From: UBA8941 sp963780545 | GTDB taxonomy: Archaea > Thermoproteota > Bathyarchaeia > TCS64 | NCBI GenBank assembly: GCA_963780545.1 | Contig: CAWACK010000025.1 | Span: 1-64,000, forward strand | DNA: 64,000 bases | Direction: 5' to 3' | Part shown: positions 1-9,877 of the stretch, piece by piece | Layout: every line of letters begins with the position of its first letter | Numbering within the stretch: position 1 is the first letter of the stretch | Made by a program: the position numbers and the translations under genes | The notes under the pieces: generated by a model | Told to the model about the DNA's origin: nothing | What the model saw: only the letters and a program-made list of their open reading frames with translations | Database searches by the model: none

Positions 1-3000
1 GTTGTGGATGGGTCGAGTGTTGGGGTCGTCTCCAGCTACACCTTCAGCAACGTTCAGGCAGCCCACACGATTACGGCGTCCTACGCCATCAACACCTACG
101 CCATCACGGTGACGCAGGGATCAAACGGCGTGATAGCCCCAGGCACGACCACCGTCAACTACGGCGGCAGCCAGAGCTTCACCGTCACACCGAACACCGG
201 CTACCACATCGCAAGCATAACCGTTGACTCCGGCGCGGTGACTGTCACCACTCCCTCTGGGCAGACGGTTAGCTTCAGCAACGTTCAGGCAGCCCACACG
301 ATTACGGCGTCCTACGCCATCAACACCTACGCCATCACGGTGACGCAGGGATCAAACGGCGTGATAGCCCCAGGCACGACCACCGTCAACTACGGCGGCA
401 GCCAGAGCTTCACCGTCACACCGAACACCGGCTACCACATCGCAAGCATAACCGTTGACTCCGGCGCGGTGACTGTCACCACTCCCTCTGGGCAGACGGT
501 TAGCTTCAGCAACGTTCAGGCAGCCCACACGATTACGGCGTCCTACGCCATCAACACCTACGCCATCACGGTGACGCAGGGATCAAACGGCGTGATAGCC
601 CCAGGCACGACCACCGTCAACTACGGGTCGAGTCAGACATTCACGATCACACCCAGCACCGGCTACTCGGTGTCCAGCGTCGTTGTGGATGGGTCGAGTG
701 TTGGGGTCGTCTCCAGCTACACCTTCAGCAACGTTCAGGCAGCCCACACGATTACGGCGTCCTACGCCATCAACACCTACGCCATCACGGTGACGCAGGG
801 ATCAAACGGCGTGATAGCCCCAGGCACGACCACCGTCAACTACGGCGGCAGCCAGAGCTTCACCGTCACACCGAACACCGGCTACCACATCGCAAGCATA
901 ACCGTTGACTCCGGCGCGGTGACTGTCACCACTCCCTCTGGGCAGACGGTTAGCTTCAGCAACGTTCAGGCAGCCCACACGATTACGGCGTCCTACGCCA
1001 TCAACACCTACGCCATCACGGTGACGCAGGGATCAAACGGCGTGATAGCCCCAGGCACGACCACCGTCAACTACGGCGGCAGCCAGAGCTTCACCGTCAC
1101 ACCGAACACCGGCTACCACATCGCAAGCATAACCGTTGACTCCGGCGCGGTGACTGTCACCACTCCCTCTGGGCAGACGGTTAGCTTCAGCAACGTTCAG
1201 GCAGCCCACACGATTACGGCGTCCTACGCCATCAACACCTACGCCATCACGGTGACGCAGGGATCAAACGGCGTGATAGCCCCAGGCACGACCACCGTCA
1301 ACTACGGCGGCAGCCAGAGCTTCACCGTCACACCGAACACCGGCTACCACATCGCAAGCATAACCGTTGACTCCGGCGCGGTGACTGTCACCACTCCCTC
1401 TGGGCAGACGGTTAGCTTCAGCAACGTTCAGGCAGCCCACACGATTACGGCGTCCTACGCCATCAACACCTACGCCATCACGGTGACGCAGGGATCAAAC
1501 GGCGTGATAGCCCCAGGCACGACCACCGTCAACTACGGGTCGAGTCAGACATTCACGATCACACCCAGCACCGGCTACTCGGTGTCCAGCGTCGTTGTGG
1601 ATGGGTCGAGTGTTGGGGTCGTCTCCAGCTACACCTTCAGCAACGTTCAGGCAGCCCACACGATTACGGCGTCCTACGCCATCAACACCTACGCCATCAC
1701 GGTGACGCAGGGATCAAACGGCGTGATAGCCCCAGGCACGACCACCGTCAACTACGGCGGCAGCCAGAGCTTCACCGTCACACCGAACACCGGCTACCAC
1801 ATCGCAAGCATAACCGTTGACTCCGGCGCGGTGACTGTCACCACTCCCTCTGGGCAGACGGTTAGCTTCAGCAACGTTCAGGCAGCCCACACGATTACGG
1901 CGTCCTACGCCATCAACACCTACGCCATCACGGTGACGCAGGGATCAAACGGCGTGATAGCCCCAGGCACGACCACCGTCAACTACGGGTCGAGTCAGAC
2001 ATTCACGATCACACCCAGCACCGGCTACTCGGTGTCCAGCGTCGTTGTGGATGGGTCGAGTGTTGGGGTCGTCTCCAGCTACACCTTCAGCAACGTTCAG
2101 GCAGCCCACACGATTACGGCGTCCTACGCCATCAACACCTACGCCATCACGGTGACGCAGGGATCAAACGGCGTGATAGCCCCAGGCACGACCACCGTCA
2201 ACTACGGCGGCAGCCAGAGCTTCACCGTCACACCGAACACCGGCTACCACATCGCAAGCATAACCGTTGACTCCGGCGCGGTGACTGTCACCACTCCCTC
2301 TGGGCAGACGGTTAGCTTCAGCAACGTTCAGGCAGCCCACACGATTACGGCGTCCTACGCCATCAACACCTACGCCATCACGGTGACGCAGGGATCAAAC
2401 GGCGTGATAGCCCCAGGCACGACCACCGTCAACTACGGGTCGAGTCAGACATTCACGATCACACCCAGCACCGGCTACTCGGTGTCCAGCGTCGTTGTGG
2501 ATGGGTCGAGTGTTGGGGTCGTCTCCAGCTACACCTTCAGCAACGTTCAGGCAGCCCACACGATTACGGCGTCCTACGCCATCAACACCTACGCCATCAC
2601 GGTGACGCAGGGATCAAACGGCGTGATAGCCCCAGGCACGACCACCGTCAACTACGGCGGCAGCCAGAGCTTCACCGTCACACCGAACACCGGCTACCAC
2701 ATCGCAAGCATAACCGTTGACTCCGGCGCGGTGACTGTCACCACTCCCTCTGGGCAGACGGTTAGCTTCAGCAACGTTCAGGCAGCCCACACGATTACGG
2801 CGTCCTACGCCATCAACACCTACGCCATCACGGTGACGCAGGGATCAAACGGCGTGATAGCCCCAGGCACGACCACCGTCAACTACGGGTCGAGTCAGAC
2901 ATTCACGATCACACCCAGCACCGGCTACTCGGTGTCCAGCGTCGTTGTGGATGGGTCGAGTGTTGGGGTCGTCTCCAGCTACACCTTCAGCAACGTTCAG

Positions 3001-5427
3001 GCAGCCCACACGATTACGGCGTCCTACGCCATCAACACCTACGCCATCACGGTGACGCAGGGATCAAACGGCGTGATAGCCCCAGGCACGACCACCGTCA
3101 ACTACGGCGGCAGCCAGAGCTTCACCGTCACACCGAACACCGGCTACTCGGTGTCCAGCGTCGTTGTGGATGGGTCGAGTGTTGGGGTCGTCTCCAGCTA
3201 CACCTTCAGCAACGTTCAGGCAGCCCACACGATTACGGCGTCCTACGCCATCAACACCTACGCCATCACGGTGACGCAGGGATCAAACGGCGTGATAGCC
3301 CCAGGCACGACCACCGTCAACTACGGCGGCAGCCAGAGCTTCACCGTCACACCGAACACCGGCTACCACATCGCAAGCATAACCGTTGACTCCGGCGCGG
3401 TGACTGTCACCACTCCCTCTGGGCAGACGGTTAGCTTCAGCAACGTTCAGGCAGCCCACACGATCTCCGTGAGCTTTACACTCATCCAGTACAAGTTAAC
3501 GGTTAACGTGGTCGGAACTGGCTGCTCTGTGGCTAGGAATCCAAGCCTATCGACATATACGTACGGCACAAATGTGCAGCTGAATCCACTCGCAGCTATG
3601 GGTTGGAGTTTCTCGGGGTGGAGTGGGGCCCTCACGGGCAGTGCCTCCCCCGCTATGGTAACCGTTTACGGGAACACGACCGTGACGGCCACGTTCACAG
3701 AGCTCCCCTACACCATCTCCGTGACTGTGAACCCACCATCCGGAGGCTCTGTTACTAGAAGCAACAATGGAACATACACTTACGGGGACGTGGTGACGCT
3801 CACGGAGTCCCCCAACCCTGGATACGTGTTCTCATCGTGGTCCGGTGGCGGTAACGGCACAGGCGCCACAAGGTCAGTCAACGTGACTGGGAACATGGTG
3901 GTGACGGCTACCTTCACCCAGCTGACGTATACGTTCACGACTCACACCTCCGGTGGCGGCTCGGTTTCACTGACTCCCAGCCAGTCGACCTACCACTATG
4001 GAGACTCCGTTCAGCTTCAGGCCACTCCCTCCACCGGGTGGAGCTTCTCCAGCTGGAGCGGAGCCTTAACCGGCTCTGCGAACCCATCCAACTTGACGGT
4101 GACTGATAACATGAACGTCACAGCTACCTTCACCCAGAACGTGTACACGTTGACTGTGACTGTGAGTCCATTGGCTGGAGGCTCCGTGACCCACAGCATA
4201 TCAGCCCCGTACCACTACGGCGACGTCGTCGTGCTAACTGAGTCCCCGAATACAGGTTACTCCTTCTCATCGTGGTCCGGCGACGGCACCGGCACAGGAA
4301 CCACCAGGTCAGTCACCATCACTGGGAACATGGCTGTGACGGCCACATTCAACCAGAACACATACTCGCTGACGGTGACGGTGAGCCCATCCTCCTCTGC
4401 TGGCATCGTTACCCCAAGCGCGTCTCCACCGTATCACTACGGAGATATGGTTACCCTGACGGAGGCTCCGAGCACCGGATACACCTTTTCGTCTTGGTCG
4501 GGGGACGGCTCAGGCACCGGCTCGACCAGATCAGTCACCATCACTGGGAACATGGCTGTGACGGCCACATTCAACCAGAACACATGTACGCTGACGGTGA
4601 ACATCATTGGAACCGGCTGCTCTGTAACTAAGAGCCCAAGCCAATCAACCTACGCATACGGCGCGAGCGTTCAACTGACCCCCGTCGCAGCTACGGGCTG
4701 GGTCTTCACGGGTTGGAGCGGCGGCCTCACAGGTAGCTCTAGCCCCGCGACGATCACCATGAACGGGAACATGGTTGTGAACGCCACATTCGAATTTATT
4801 GATACATGTAGCACCTTCAACTCCGCGATCTGGACGTATAATTGGAATGCACCAACGGTGTCTAACGGAGAATGGGTGTTTAATGTTCCAGCCGGTTCAC
4901 CAACGTCCAGTGCTATACAGGCTGTGTCGAAGGCAGCAACATTTGGCTATGGAACCTACACAGTCACGTTCAGGATGACGACGATGACGTCGGGAGTAAC
5001 TTGGAGCTTCTTCCTCTACCTCGATAAGACTGCATCCGGTGGAGCCTATAATGAGTTGGACATCCCTGAGGTTAATCCAAGCTACTCTTATCCAACTTAT
5101 ATTGTCACCTATGAGAACGTTGAAACTACTAACCAGATCATATATTTAGTCAACTCCATTAAGTATGATGATAGCCTTACGCACACCATGACGTGGAACT
5201 GGCAAAAGAACTACATAGACTTCTACATAGATGGGGTTATGATGTATCCAACCAACTATGTTGGTGACGGAACGCATACAATTACTAGGTCGAACAGCGT
5301 ACCTGGCAAGAACCCATTCCCAATCTCGGATCCGCCTATGGCGCTCTACTTCGGAGTATTCCCTAAAGGAACAAGTACAACCCCTTGGACATTATATATC
5401 TCACAGATACAGTACCAGCCAAGTTAA
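1..5427 (+). CDS. Giant secreted repeat protein, 5' end outside window
   Basis: The reading frame is open from the first base, so the gene starts upstream and about 1808 C-terminal residues are visible. Residues 17-1147 are fifteen near-identical repeats of 77 or 73 residues. About five divergent InlB-B-type repeats follow (GWSFSGWSG-like cores, residues ~1155-1600). The last ~200 residues form a jelly-roll domain resembling GH16/LamG lectins and end in IQYQPS. No catalytic glutamate motif of GH16 is evident, so carbohydrate binding or adhesion is more likely than hydrolysis. The last 1.5 kb is repeated in inverted orientation in the gene at 38330-40636, which has a signal peptide. Export to the cell surface is inferred from that paralogue. 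Confidence 0.85.
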   Translation, partial: VVDGSSVGVVSSYTFSNVQAAHTITASYAINTYAITVTQGSNGVIAPGTTTVNYGGSQSFTVTPNTGYHIASITVDSGAVTVTTPSGQTVSFSNVQAAHTITASYAINTYAITVTQGSNGVIAPGTTTVNYGGSQSFTVTPNTGYHIASITVDSGAVTVTTPSGQTVSFSNVQAAHTITASYAINTYAITVTQGSNGVIAPGTTTVNYGSSQTFTITPSTGYSVSSVVVDGSSVGVVSSYTFSNVQAAHTITASYAINTYAITVTQGSNGVIAPGTTTVNYGGSQSFTVTPNTGYHIASITVDSGAVTVTTPSGQTVSFSNVQAAHTITASYAINTYAITVTQGSNGVIAPGTTTVNYGGSQSFTVTPNTGYHIASITVDSGAVTVTTPSGQTVSFSNVQAAHTITASYAINTYAITVTQGSNGVIAPGTTTVNYGGSQSFTVTPNTGYHIASITVDSGAVTVTTPSGQTVSFSNVQAAHTITASYAINTYAITVTQGSNGVIAPGTTTVNYGSSQTFTITPSTGYSVSSVVVDGSSVGVVSSYTFSNVQAAHTITASYAINTYAITVTQGSNGVIAPGTTTVNYGGSQSFTVTPNTGYHIASITVDSGAVTVTTPSGQTVSFSNVQAAHTITASYAINTYAITVTQGSNGVIAPGTTTVNYGSSQTFTITPSTGYSVSSVVVDGSSVGVVSSYTFSNVQAAHTITASYAINTYAITVTQGSNGVIAPGTTTVNYGGSQSFTVTPNTGYHIASITVDSGAVTVTTPSGQTVSFSNVQAAHTITASYAINTYAITVTQGSNGVIAPGTTTVNYGSSQTFTITPSTGYSVSSVVVDGSSVGVVSSYTFSNVQAAHTITASYAINTYAITVTQGSNGVIAPGTTTVNYGGSQSFTVTPNTGYHIASITVDSGAVTVTTPSGQTVSFSNVQAAHTITASYAINTYAITVTQGSNGVIAPGTTTVNYGSSQTFTITPSTGYSVSSVVVDGSSVGVVSSYTFSNVQAAHTITASYAINTYAITVTQGSNGVIAPGTTTVNYGGSQSFTVTPNTGYSVSSVVVDGSSVGVVSSYTFSNVQAAHTITASYAINTYAITVTQGSNGVIAPGTTTVNYGGSQSFTVTPNTGYHIASITVDSGAVTVTTPSGQTVSFSNVQAAHTISVSFTLIQYKLTVNVVGTGCSVARNPSLSTYTYGTNVQLNPLAAMGWSFSGWSGALTGSASPAMVTVYGNTTVTATFTELPYTISVTVNPPSGGSVTRSNNGTYTYGDVVTLTESPNPGYVFSSWSGGGNGTGATRSVNVTGNMVVTATFTQLTYTFTTHTSGGGSVSLTPSQSTYHYGDSVQLQATPSTGWSFSSWSGALTGSANPSNLTVTDNMNVTATFTQNVYTLTVTVSPLAGGSVTHSISAPYHYGDVVVLTESPNTGYSFSSWSGDGTGTGTTRSVTITGNMAVTATFNQNTYSLTVTVSPSSSAGIVTPSASPPYHYGDMVTLTEAPSTGYTFSSWSGDGSGTGSTRSVTITGNMAVTATFNQNTCTLTVNIIGTGCSVTKSPSQSTYAYGASVQLTPVAATGWVFTGWSGGLTGSSSPATITMNGNMVVNATFEFIDTCSTFNSAIWTYNWNAPTVSNGEWVFNVPAGSPTSSAIQAVSKAATFGYGTYTVTFRMTTMTSGVTWSFFLYLDKTASGGAYNELDIPEVNPSYSYPTYIVTYENVETTNQIIYLVNSIKYDDSLTHTMTWNWQKNYIDFYIDGVMMYPTNYVGDGTHTITRSNSVPGKNPFPISDPPMALYFGVFPKGTSTTPWTLYISQIQYQPS
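49..3441 (+). repeat. Tandem array of 15 coding repeat units (231/219 bp)
   Basis: Each unit begins at the codons for NVQAAHTIT. Nine units are 231 bp (type A, containing GYHIASITVDSG), five are 219 bp (type B, containing GYSVSSVVVDGSS) and one is a 219-bp hybrid. The order is A A B A A A B A B A B A B hybrid A. Unit lengths sum to 3393 bp, which matches the distance from the first to the last unit start. Copies appear base-identical within each type. The first 39 codons are common to both types, so they differ only in the second half. The hybrid (unit 14) has an A-type GGSQSFTV start and a B-type end, the product expected of recombination between units. Confidence 0.95.
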
Positions 5428-5428
5428 T
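3901..5428 (+). repeat. Large inverted repeat, left copy (1528 bp)
   Basis: This segment is the reverse complement of 38329-39856. It covers the last divergent repeats, the lectin-like domain and the stop codon. Identity begins at the GTGACGGCTA near 3901 and ends one base after the TAA. Every line compared by eye in between was identical. The copies lie 32.9 kb apart and flank the glycan island. Confidence 0.93.
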
Positions 5429-5710
5429 GGGAAGTTAAATATTTACTTTTATCATTTTATTTATGAAAAGTGTGACGCTTTCACATAAACTCATCAAGCA
5501 CTGCCGTTTAATGCGTGTATAATGTCCTAATAACATCAAAATTAGTTTTTTTTATATAATATAATAAATCAGGGAAGTTATGGGAGTTTATAAAACTCAA
5601 AATCAAGTGCACCTTAGATAAATTTTCCCTAAAATTAATTGAATTCATTGTGAATGACAAATTTGAAATTTTCTTGGTTTTGCTTGTTGTTTTAAACAAT
5701 TGACCTTTTA
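5428..5710. other. AT-rich spacer without recognisable gene
   Basis: This 283-bp AT-rich spacer lies between the giant repeat gene and its broken paralogue. The short frames in it lack any family resemblance. It presumably holds the promoter of the 5729 gene, but no single TATA box stands out from the base composition. Confidence 0.5.
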
Positions 5711-5728
5711 TTGACTAGATCCAAGACA

Positions 5729-7444
5729 ATGAAACGTTCAAATTATATTGAATTTTATGTAAGAGGATTATTTGATTCGGTTTCCCCTAAATATAGTCAA
5801 ATTAAGTCAGGGCAATTTTTAAAGAACAGACCCGGCAACTCCAAGAGGCTATTCAGCGCACTATTCATCAGCTTAATGATCCTACAATTTACGACAGCAA
5901 GCCTCTACGCTAACGCCACGGTTAATTACAGCCTGAAGATCCAGTCCCCCAGCGGATCTGGCTCAACGAGTCCATCTACAGGAACCCACTATTACACCTC
6001 GGGAACCAAAGTCAGGGTAACAGCGTACCCATCCTCTGGCTATCATTTCGACCACTGGGTGAAAGATGGGTCAAACGCAGGCAGCTCTAACCCTATATAC
6101 GTTTACATGGGCTCCTCACACACCCTCAAAGCGGTTTTCACCCAGACTCCGATTTCCACGATGACTAGCTATAGTCTCACCATCCAATCCTCCACGGGAT
6201 CAGGCTCTACAAACCCCGTTTCAGGTGTCTACTCATATAAACAGGGTACAAACGTCCAAGTCTCAGCCACACCCGCATCTGGCTGGGTCTTCGGCTCCTG
6301 GCTTCTCGACGGTGCGACCGCAGGGTCAGCTAACCCGCTGATTGTAACCATGAACTCAGATCACACGGTGAGTGCTGTATTCACCCAGAGTGTATATACG
6401 TTGACTGTGACGGTAGTCCATCAGCTGGAGGCTCTGTGACACCCAGCGTCTCTCCTCCCTATCACTACGGAGACGTCGTCGTATTGACTGAGTCTCCGAG
6501 TACGGGGTACTCCTTCTCATCGTGGTCTGGTGATGGCACCGGTACAGGCGCCACCAGGTCAGTCACTGTAACTGGAAACATGGCTGTGACGGCAACCTTC
6601 ACTCAGAACCCCCAGAACCAGTACACATTGACCGTCAACACTTCCGGTCAGGGTTCTGTGTCGATGAACCCGAGCCAGGCATCATACGCGGCGGGGTCAA
6701 CAGTCCAGCTGACTGCGACCCCGGCTGCTGGGTGGAGCTTCGTCGGGTGGAGCGGTGACCTGAGTGGATCTACGAACCCCGCAACCATAACGATGAGCTC
6801 CGCTAAGACGGTTACGGCGACCTTCGATTTCATTTATGCCTGTAACAAGTTTAACACCCAAATATGGGGATATACTTGGACCGCACCCACAGTATCGAAT
6901 GGAATGTGGGCCTTCAATGCTCCAACAGGTTCAACCACATGCGTACAGGCGGTGACGAAGGCAGCAACCTTCGGCTATGGAACCTACACAGTCACGTTCA
7001 GGATGACGACGATGACGTCGGGAGTAACTTGGAGCTTCTTCCTCTACCTCGATAAGACTGCATCCGGTGGAGCCTATAATGAGTTGGACATCCCTGAGGT
7101 TAATCCAAGCTACCGTCCCACAAACCGACATCAGCACCTTTGAGAGCACATATACAAACAGTCAATACGTATATTGGACAATATCACCCGCTGCGGGAAC
7201 CTCCGGTGCCTACGACAACGGTAACCTACACACCTTCTCGTGGAACTGGCAGCAAAACCAGTTACAGTTCTACGTTGATGGAGTGTTAAGCTACTCAATA
7301 ACGCGAGTCAATAACATAGCTGGGAAGAGTCCCTTCCCCATCGCGGATCCACCGATGGCACTCTACCTCGGAATATTCCCAAAGGGAACCAGTAAAAATT
7401 CCTGGACCCTATACATCTCGCAGATAGAGTACCAGCCCAGTTAG
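5729..7444 (+). pseudogene. Frameshifted paralogue of the secreted repeat protein
   Basis: Three consecutive frames together encode a shorter version of the flanking repeat proteins: a hydrophobic signal segment (LFSALFISLMILQF), divergent InlB-B-type repeats, and the C-terminal lectin-like domain ending in IEYQPS. Break 1, near 6414-6415, lacks one base compared with GTGACTGTGAGTCC in the paralogue, so reading stops at 6439. Break 2, at 7113/7114, shifts the frame inside the lectin domain. Bases 6973-7113 are identical to 4945-5085, and that identity stops exactly at break 2, suggesting an imprecise gene-conversion event. I chose the ATG at 5729; an in-frame TTG lies at 5711. Sequencing error remains possible for break 1. 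Confidence 0.8.
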
Positions 7445-7624
7445 TCGAGTTACGTGCATTAGGGTGTATCTTCTCTATTCCAATAATCGCCCTTTTTGTA
7501 AGTTGTAAGTAGTTCACAGTTTGATGTTTTTTAGTTATTATAAAACGATTTATTTCAAAAAAAAACTATTGAATACTATTGATTCTAATTATAATACCTG
7601 ATTATTGGTTAGAACTAGTGACTA

Positions 7625-7700
7625 GAAGAGAATATAAGGCCCTTTAACTAAACGTTTCATCTACATAGAAATAATATATGTAGGTGGGTTCCTCTCAACC
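7625..7700 (+). promoter_or_regulatory. Conserved promoter/leader, copy 3
   Basis: The segment matches the regions upstream of 23639 and 36702 (minus strand). All three share AGAAGA followed by an ATATAAGG TATA box, then a leader ending in GGTGG(G)TTYCTCT before the start codon. In each copy the TATA box is about 62-69 nt before the start, leaving a leader of roughly 40 nt. ACTAAACGTTTCAT is identical in this copy and the 23.7-kb copy. Confidence 0.7.
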
Positions 7701-7790
7701 TTGTTCATCGGGATGTTCCTCTCGGAGGTCAAGAGCCAAGCTCAGCACAAGCAGATATGGTACACGCGCGCATTTAAAATAAAGGAATGA
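7701..7790 (+). pseudogene. Truncated copy of the 122-residue leader gene
   Basis: From a TTG start the frame reads LFIGMFLSEVKSQAQ and IWYT. It aligns with LFTREFLSEVRRQAL and VWYS at the start of the 36334-36702 protein. Similarity ends abruptly at the CGCGCGC tract (7765-7771) after about 22 residues, and a stop follows at 7788. The usual leader lies directly upstream, and a GT2 gene follows, as at 36.3 kb. This is therefore a relic of a third leader gene in front of glycosyltransferase genes. Confidence 0.72.
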
Positions 7791-8746
7791 ATATAATGGC
7801 ATGTAAAGTTTCAGTGATTATACCTGTTTATAACAATGAGTGTGAAATTGAAAGAGCAATTAAATCTGTTCTATATCAAACTACAAAAGATTTTGAAATC
7901 ATTATTATTGATGGCGAATCAACAGATAATACTCTTTATAACATAAATAAAGTTAAAGATGATAGAATTAAAGTATATCATGAAAAACATAACGGTGTTT
8001 CATTTGCAAGAAATTTAGGGGCATCTACATCAAAAGCAAATTTAATTGCCTTTTTAGATGCTGATGACGAATGGCTGGAGTATCATTTAGAAACTATTTT
8101 AAATTTAAGAAATGAGTATCCAGAAGCAGGTATTTATTTTACTGGTTATAATTTTAAAAATAAGCATAAAAATGTAGAAGAAAATAAAATTGAAACATCT
8201 AAAAATATGAATATATTAATTAGAAATATTTTTAAATATATGGATCAAATAGTTATTCCTACTTCATGTGTAGCAATTAATAAAAATATCTTCAACGAAA
8301 TGAAAGGTTTTAATATCAATGCTAGATGGGGAGAAGATGAAGATCTATTTTTAAGAATAGCTTTGAAATATCCATTTGCTTATAATCCAATAAAAGACGT
8401 TAATATATATCAAAATTACCCTAAAGAAAAAATGTATTCACGTATAATTAAAACAAATATACATCCATTTATAATTTCATATAAAAAATTGTTAAAGGAA
8501 AATAATATTCCAGAATATTTAAAAAAAGATGTAAAAGAAGTAGTAGAATTTTATCAAATTGCTTCTTCTAAATATAATTTAGATTTCGGTAATTTCTCTA
8601 TTGCAAAGAATATCTTAGATGATTGTCATACTGTCAGATATAAATGGAAAAAAAGGTATCAATTATTATGGGTTTATTTACCACCACCATTAAAAAAAAT
8701 TATATTTAAAACATTACCATACGAACTGCTTAAATCTTTAACGTAA
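7787..8746 (+). CDS. Family 2 glycosyltransferase
   Basis: The 319-residue protein is a GT-A fold glycosyltransferase that transfers a sugar from a nucleotide-activated donor at the cytoplasmic membrane face. The N-terminus carries the GT2 signature VSVIIPVYNN, then IIIDGESTDNT (~residues 40-50), FARNLGAS and the metal-binding LDADDEW (~residue 92). There are no transmembrane segments. A late DEDLFLRI resembles the GT2 acceptor-side ED motif. It is the first intact gene of the AT-rich island, downstream of a truncated leader gene and a CGCGCGC tract. The ATG at 7787 gives MNIMACK, and the internal ATG at residue 4 could equally be used. Donor and acceptor cannot be predicted. Confidence 0.9.
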   Translation: MNIMACKVSVIIPVYNNECEIERAIKSVLYQTTKDFEIIIIDGESTDNTLYNINKVKDDRIKVYHEKHNGVSFARNLGASTSKANLIAFLDADDEWLEYHLETILNLRNEYPEAGIYFTGYNFKNKHKNVEENKIETSKNMNILIRNIFKYMDQIVIPTSCVAINKNIFNEMKGFNINARWGEDEDLFLRIALKYPFAYNPIKDVNIYQNYPKEKMYSRIIKTNIHPFIISYKKLLKENNIPEYLKKDVKEVVEFYQIASSKYNLDFGNFSIAKNILDDCHTVRYKWKKRYQLLWVYLPPPLKKIIFKTLPYELLKSLT

Positions 8747-8819
8747 GCACATGCGTGCCCTGTTGGAGTTCGCGCGTAATAGACGATCTTAATAAAATTA
8801 AAAACGTATCTAAACTAAG

Positions 8820-9863
8820 TCAACTATTCTCCCGAGAATTTGTGTATAAAGCCATTTGGTATGCACTATCTATTAACTTTGCACATTCTAATCCATCTTT
8901 TGCTGTTATCGATGGTGTTTTTTCTTCTCTCATACAATCAACAAAGTATTTAATTTCATTAAATAGTGTAATATCTGTTGAAAGAGCATATGGAGTAATT
9001 TGCTTTCCTAGTAACTTATCTATTATATTTTTTGTTATTACTGATATGATTTTCCCAATATTCGCTCCTTCAAATTTATTATTTAATAACATATATTCTT
9101 TTGAAGACATTGTACCATAAATACCAATTCTCTGGGAATTTTGCTTAGAAAACCAACCCACCATAATATTTGCTCTTGTACCTTTTCTAAACTTTAATGA
9201 CATTATGGCTTTATCTTCTAATGGAAGATTAAATTTGTGGTCTAATTCTATATTTGTTACCTCAGCTTCATCATCAAGGAGCCATCTAATTAAATCAATC
9301 ATATGACAACCTTGATCTAAGAGCGCTCCTCCTCCGACTTTTTCTAAACTAAACCACCATTCAGGTACTGGTTTTTGAGGCCATCTAGGCGAATATGGTC
9401 CACTGTTCGACCAGGCACAAGTTATATAGTCAATGTCCCCTAAAGCTCCTTCGTTAATTAAAGATTTGAGTTCAATCATCTCTTCAAAGAATCTATAAAA
9501 AAAACCAACCATGAGTTTTACATTATTTTTTTCTATGCAATCGATTATTTCTTGGCATTCATAAGAATTTCTTGCTAGGGGTTTTTCTATAAATACATCA
9601 AGTTTTTCTTCAGCACATGAAAATATACATTCTTTATGGAGATAATTTGGAAGACTTATTATTACAGCATCTAAATTTCCTTTTTTTATTAGGTCATGAT
9701 AATTATCATAATGTTCTTTAACCCCCAATTCCTTGGCATTTTCTATCGCAGATTTTATATTATCCGAAACAGCTATATCAACATCATTAAGTAATTGGCA
9801 GTTTCTTAAGTGAAGTAAACCCATACCCCCCAAACCAATTATACCCAGTTTTATTTTTTTCAT
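8820..9863 (-). CDS. Gfo/Idh/MocA family sugar oxidoreductase
   Basis: The 347-residue protein has an N-terminal Rossmann fold with GLGGMG (residues 10-15) and the family EKPLA motif near residue 95, whose lysine is catalytic in this family. The C-terminal alpha/beta substrate domain has the usual length. These enzymes oxidise or reduce sugar carbons using NAD(P). Examples include WbpB-type oxidation of UDP-sugars at C3, which precedes amination by a DegT-type aminotransferase such as the one at 29914. It lies 14 bp downstream of the DUF362 gene on the same strand, so the two are probably co-transcribed. The substrate is inferred from context only. Confidence 0.9.
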   Translation of the reverse strand: MKKIKLGIIGLGGMGLLHLRNCQLLNDVDIAVSDNIKSAIENAKELGVKEHYDNYHDLIKKGNLDAVIISLPNYLHKECIFSCAEEKLDVFIEKPLARNSYECQEIIDCIEKNNVKLMVGFFYRFFEEMIELKSLINEGALGDIDYITCAWSNSGPYSPRWPQKPVPEWWFSLEKVGGGALLDQGCHMIDLIRWLLDDEAEVTNIELDHKFNLPLEDKAIMSLKFRKGTRANIMVGWFSKQNSQRIGIYGTMSSKEYMLLNNKFEGANIGKIISVITKNIIDKLLGKQITPYALSTDITLFNEIKYFVDCMREEKTPSITAKDGLECAKLIDSAYQMALYTNSRENS

Positions 9864-9877
9864 TTTAGATTCACTTT

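Noticed and set aside
1..3450. Possible CRISPR-like or satellite array
   Set aside because: The 231/219-bp units are in one open reading frame without spacers, so this is a coding repeat.
4272..4631. 119-residue open frame inside the repeat protein gene (also at 39126-39485)
   Set aside because: A shadow frame rich in H and R created by the repeated coding sequence. Identity of the two copies follows from the inverted repeat.
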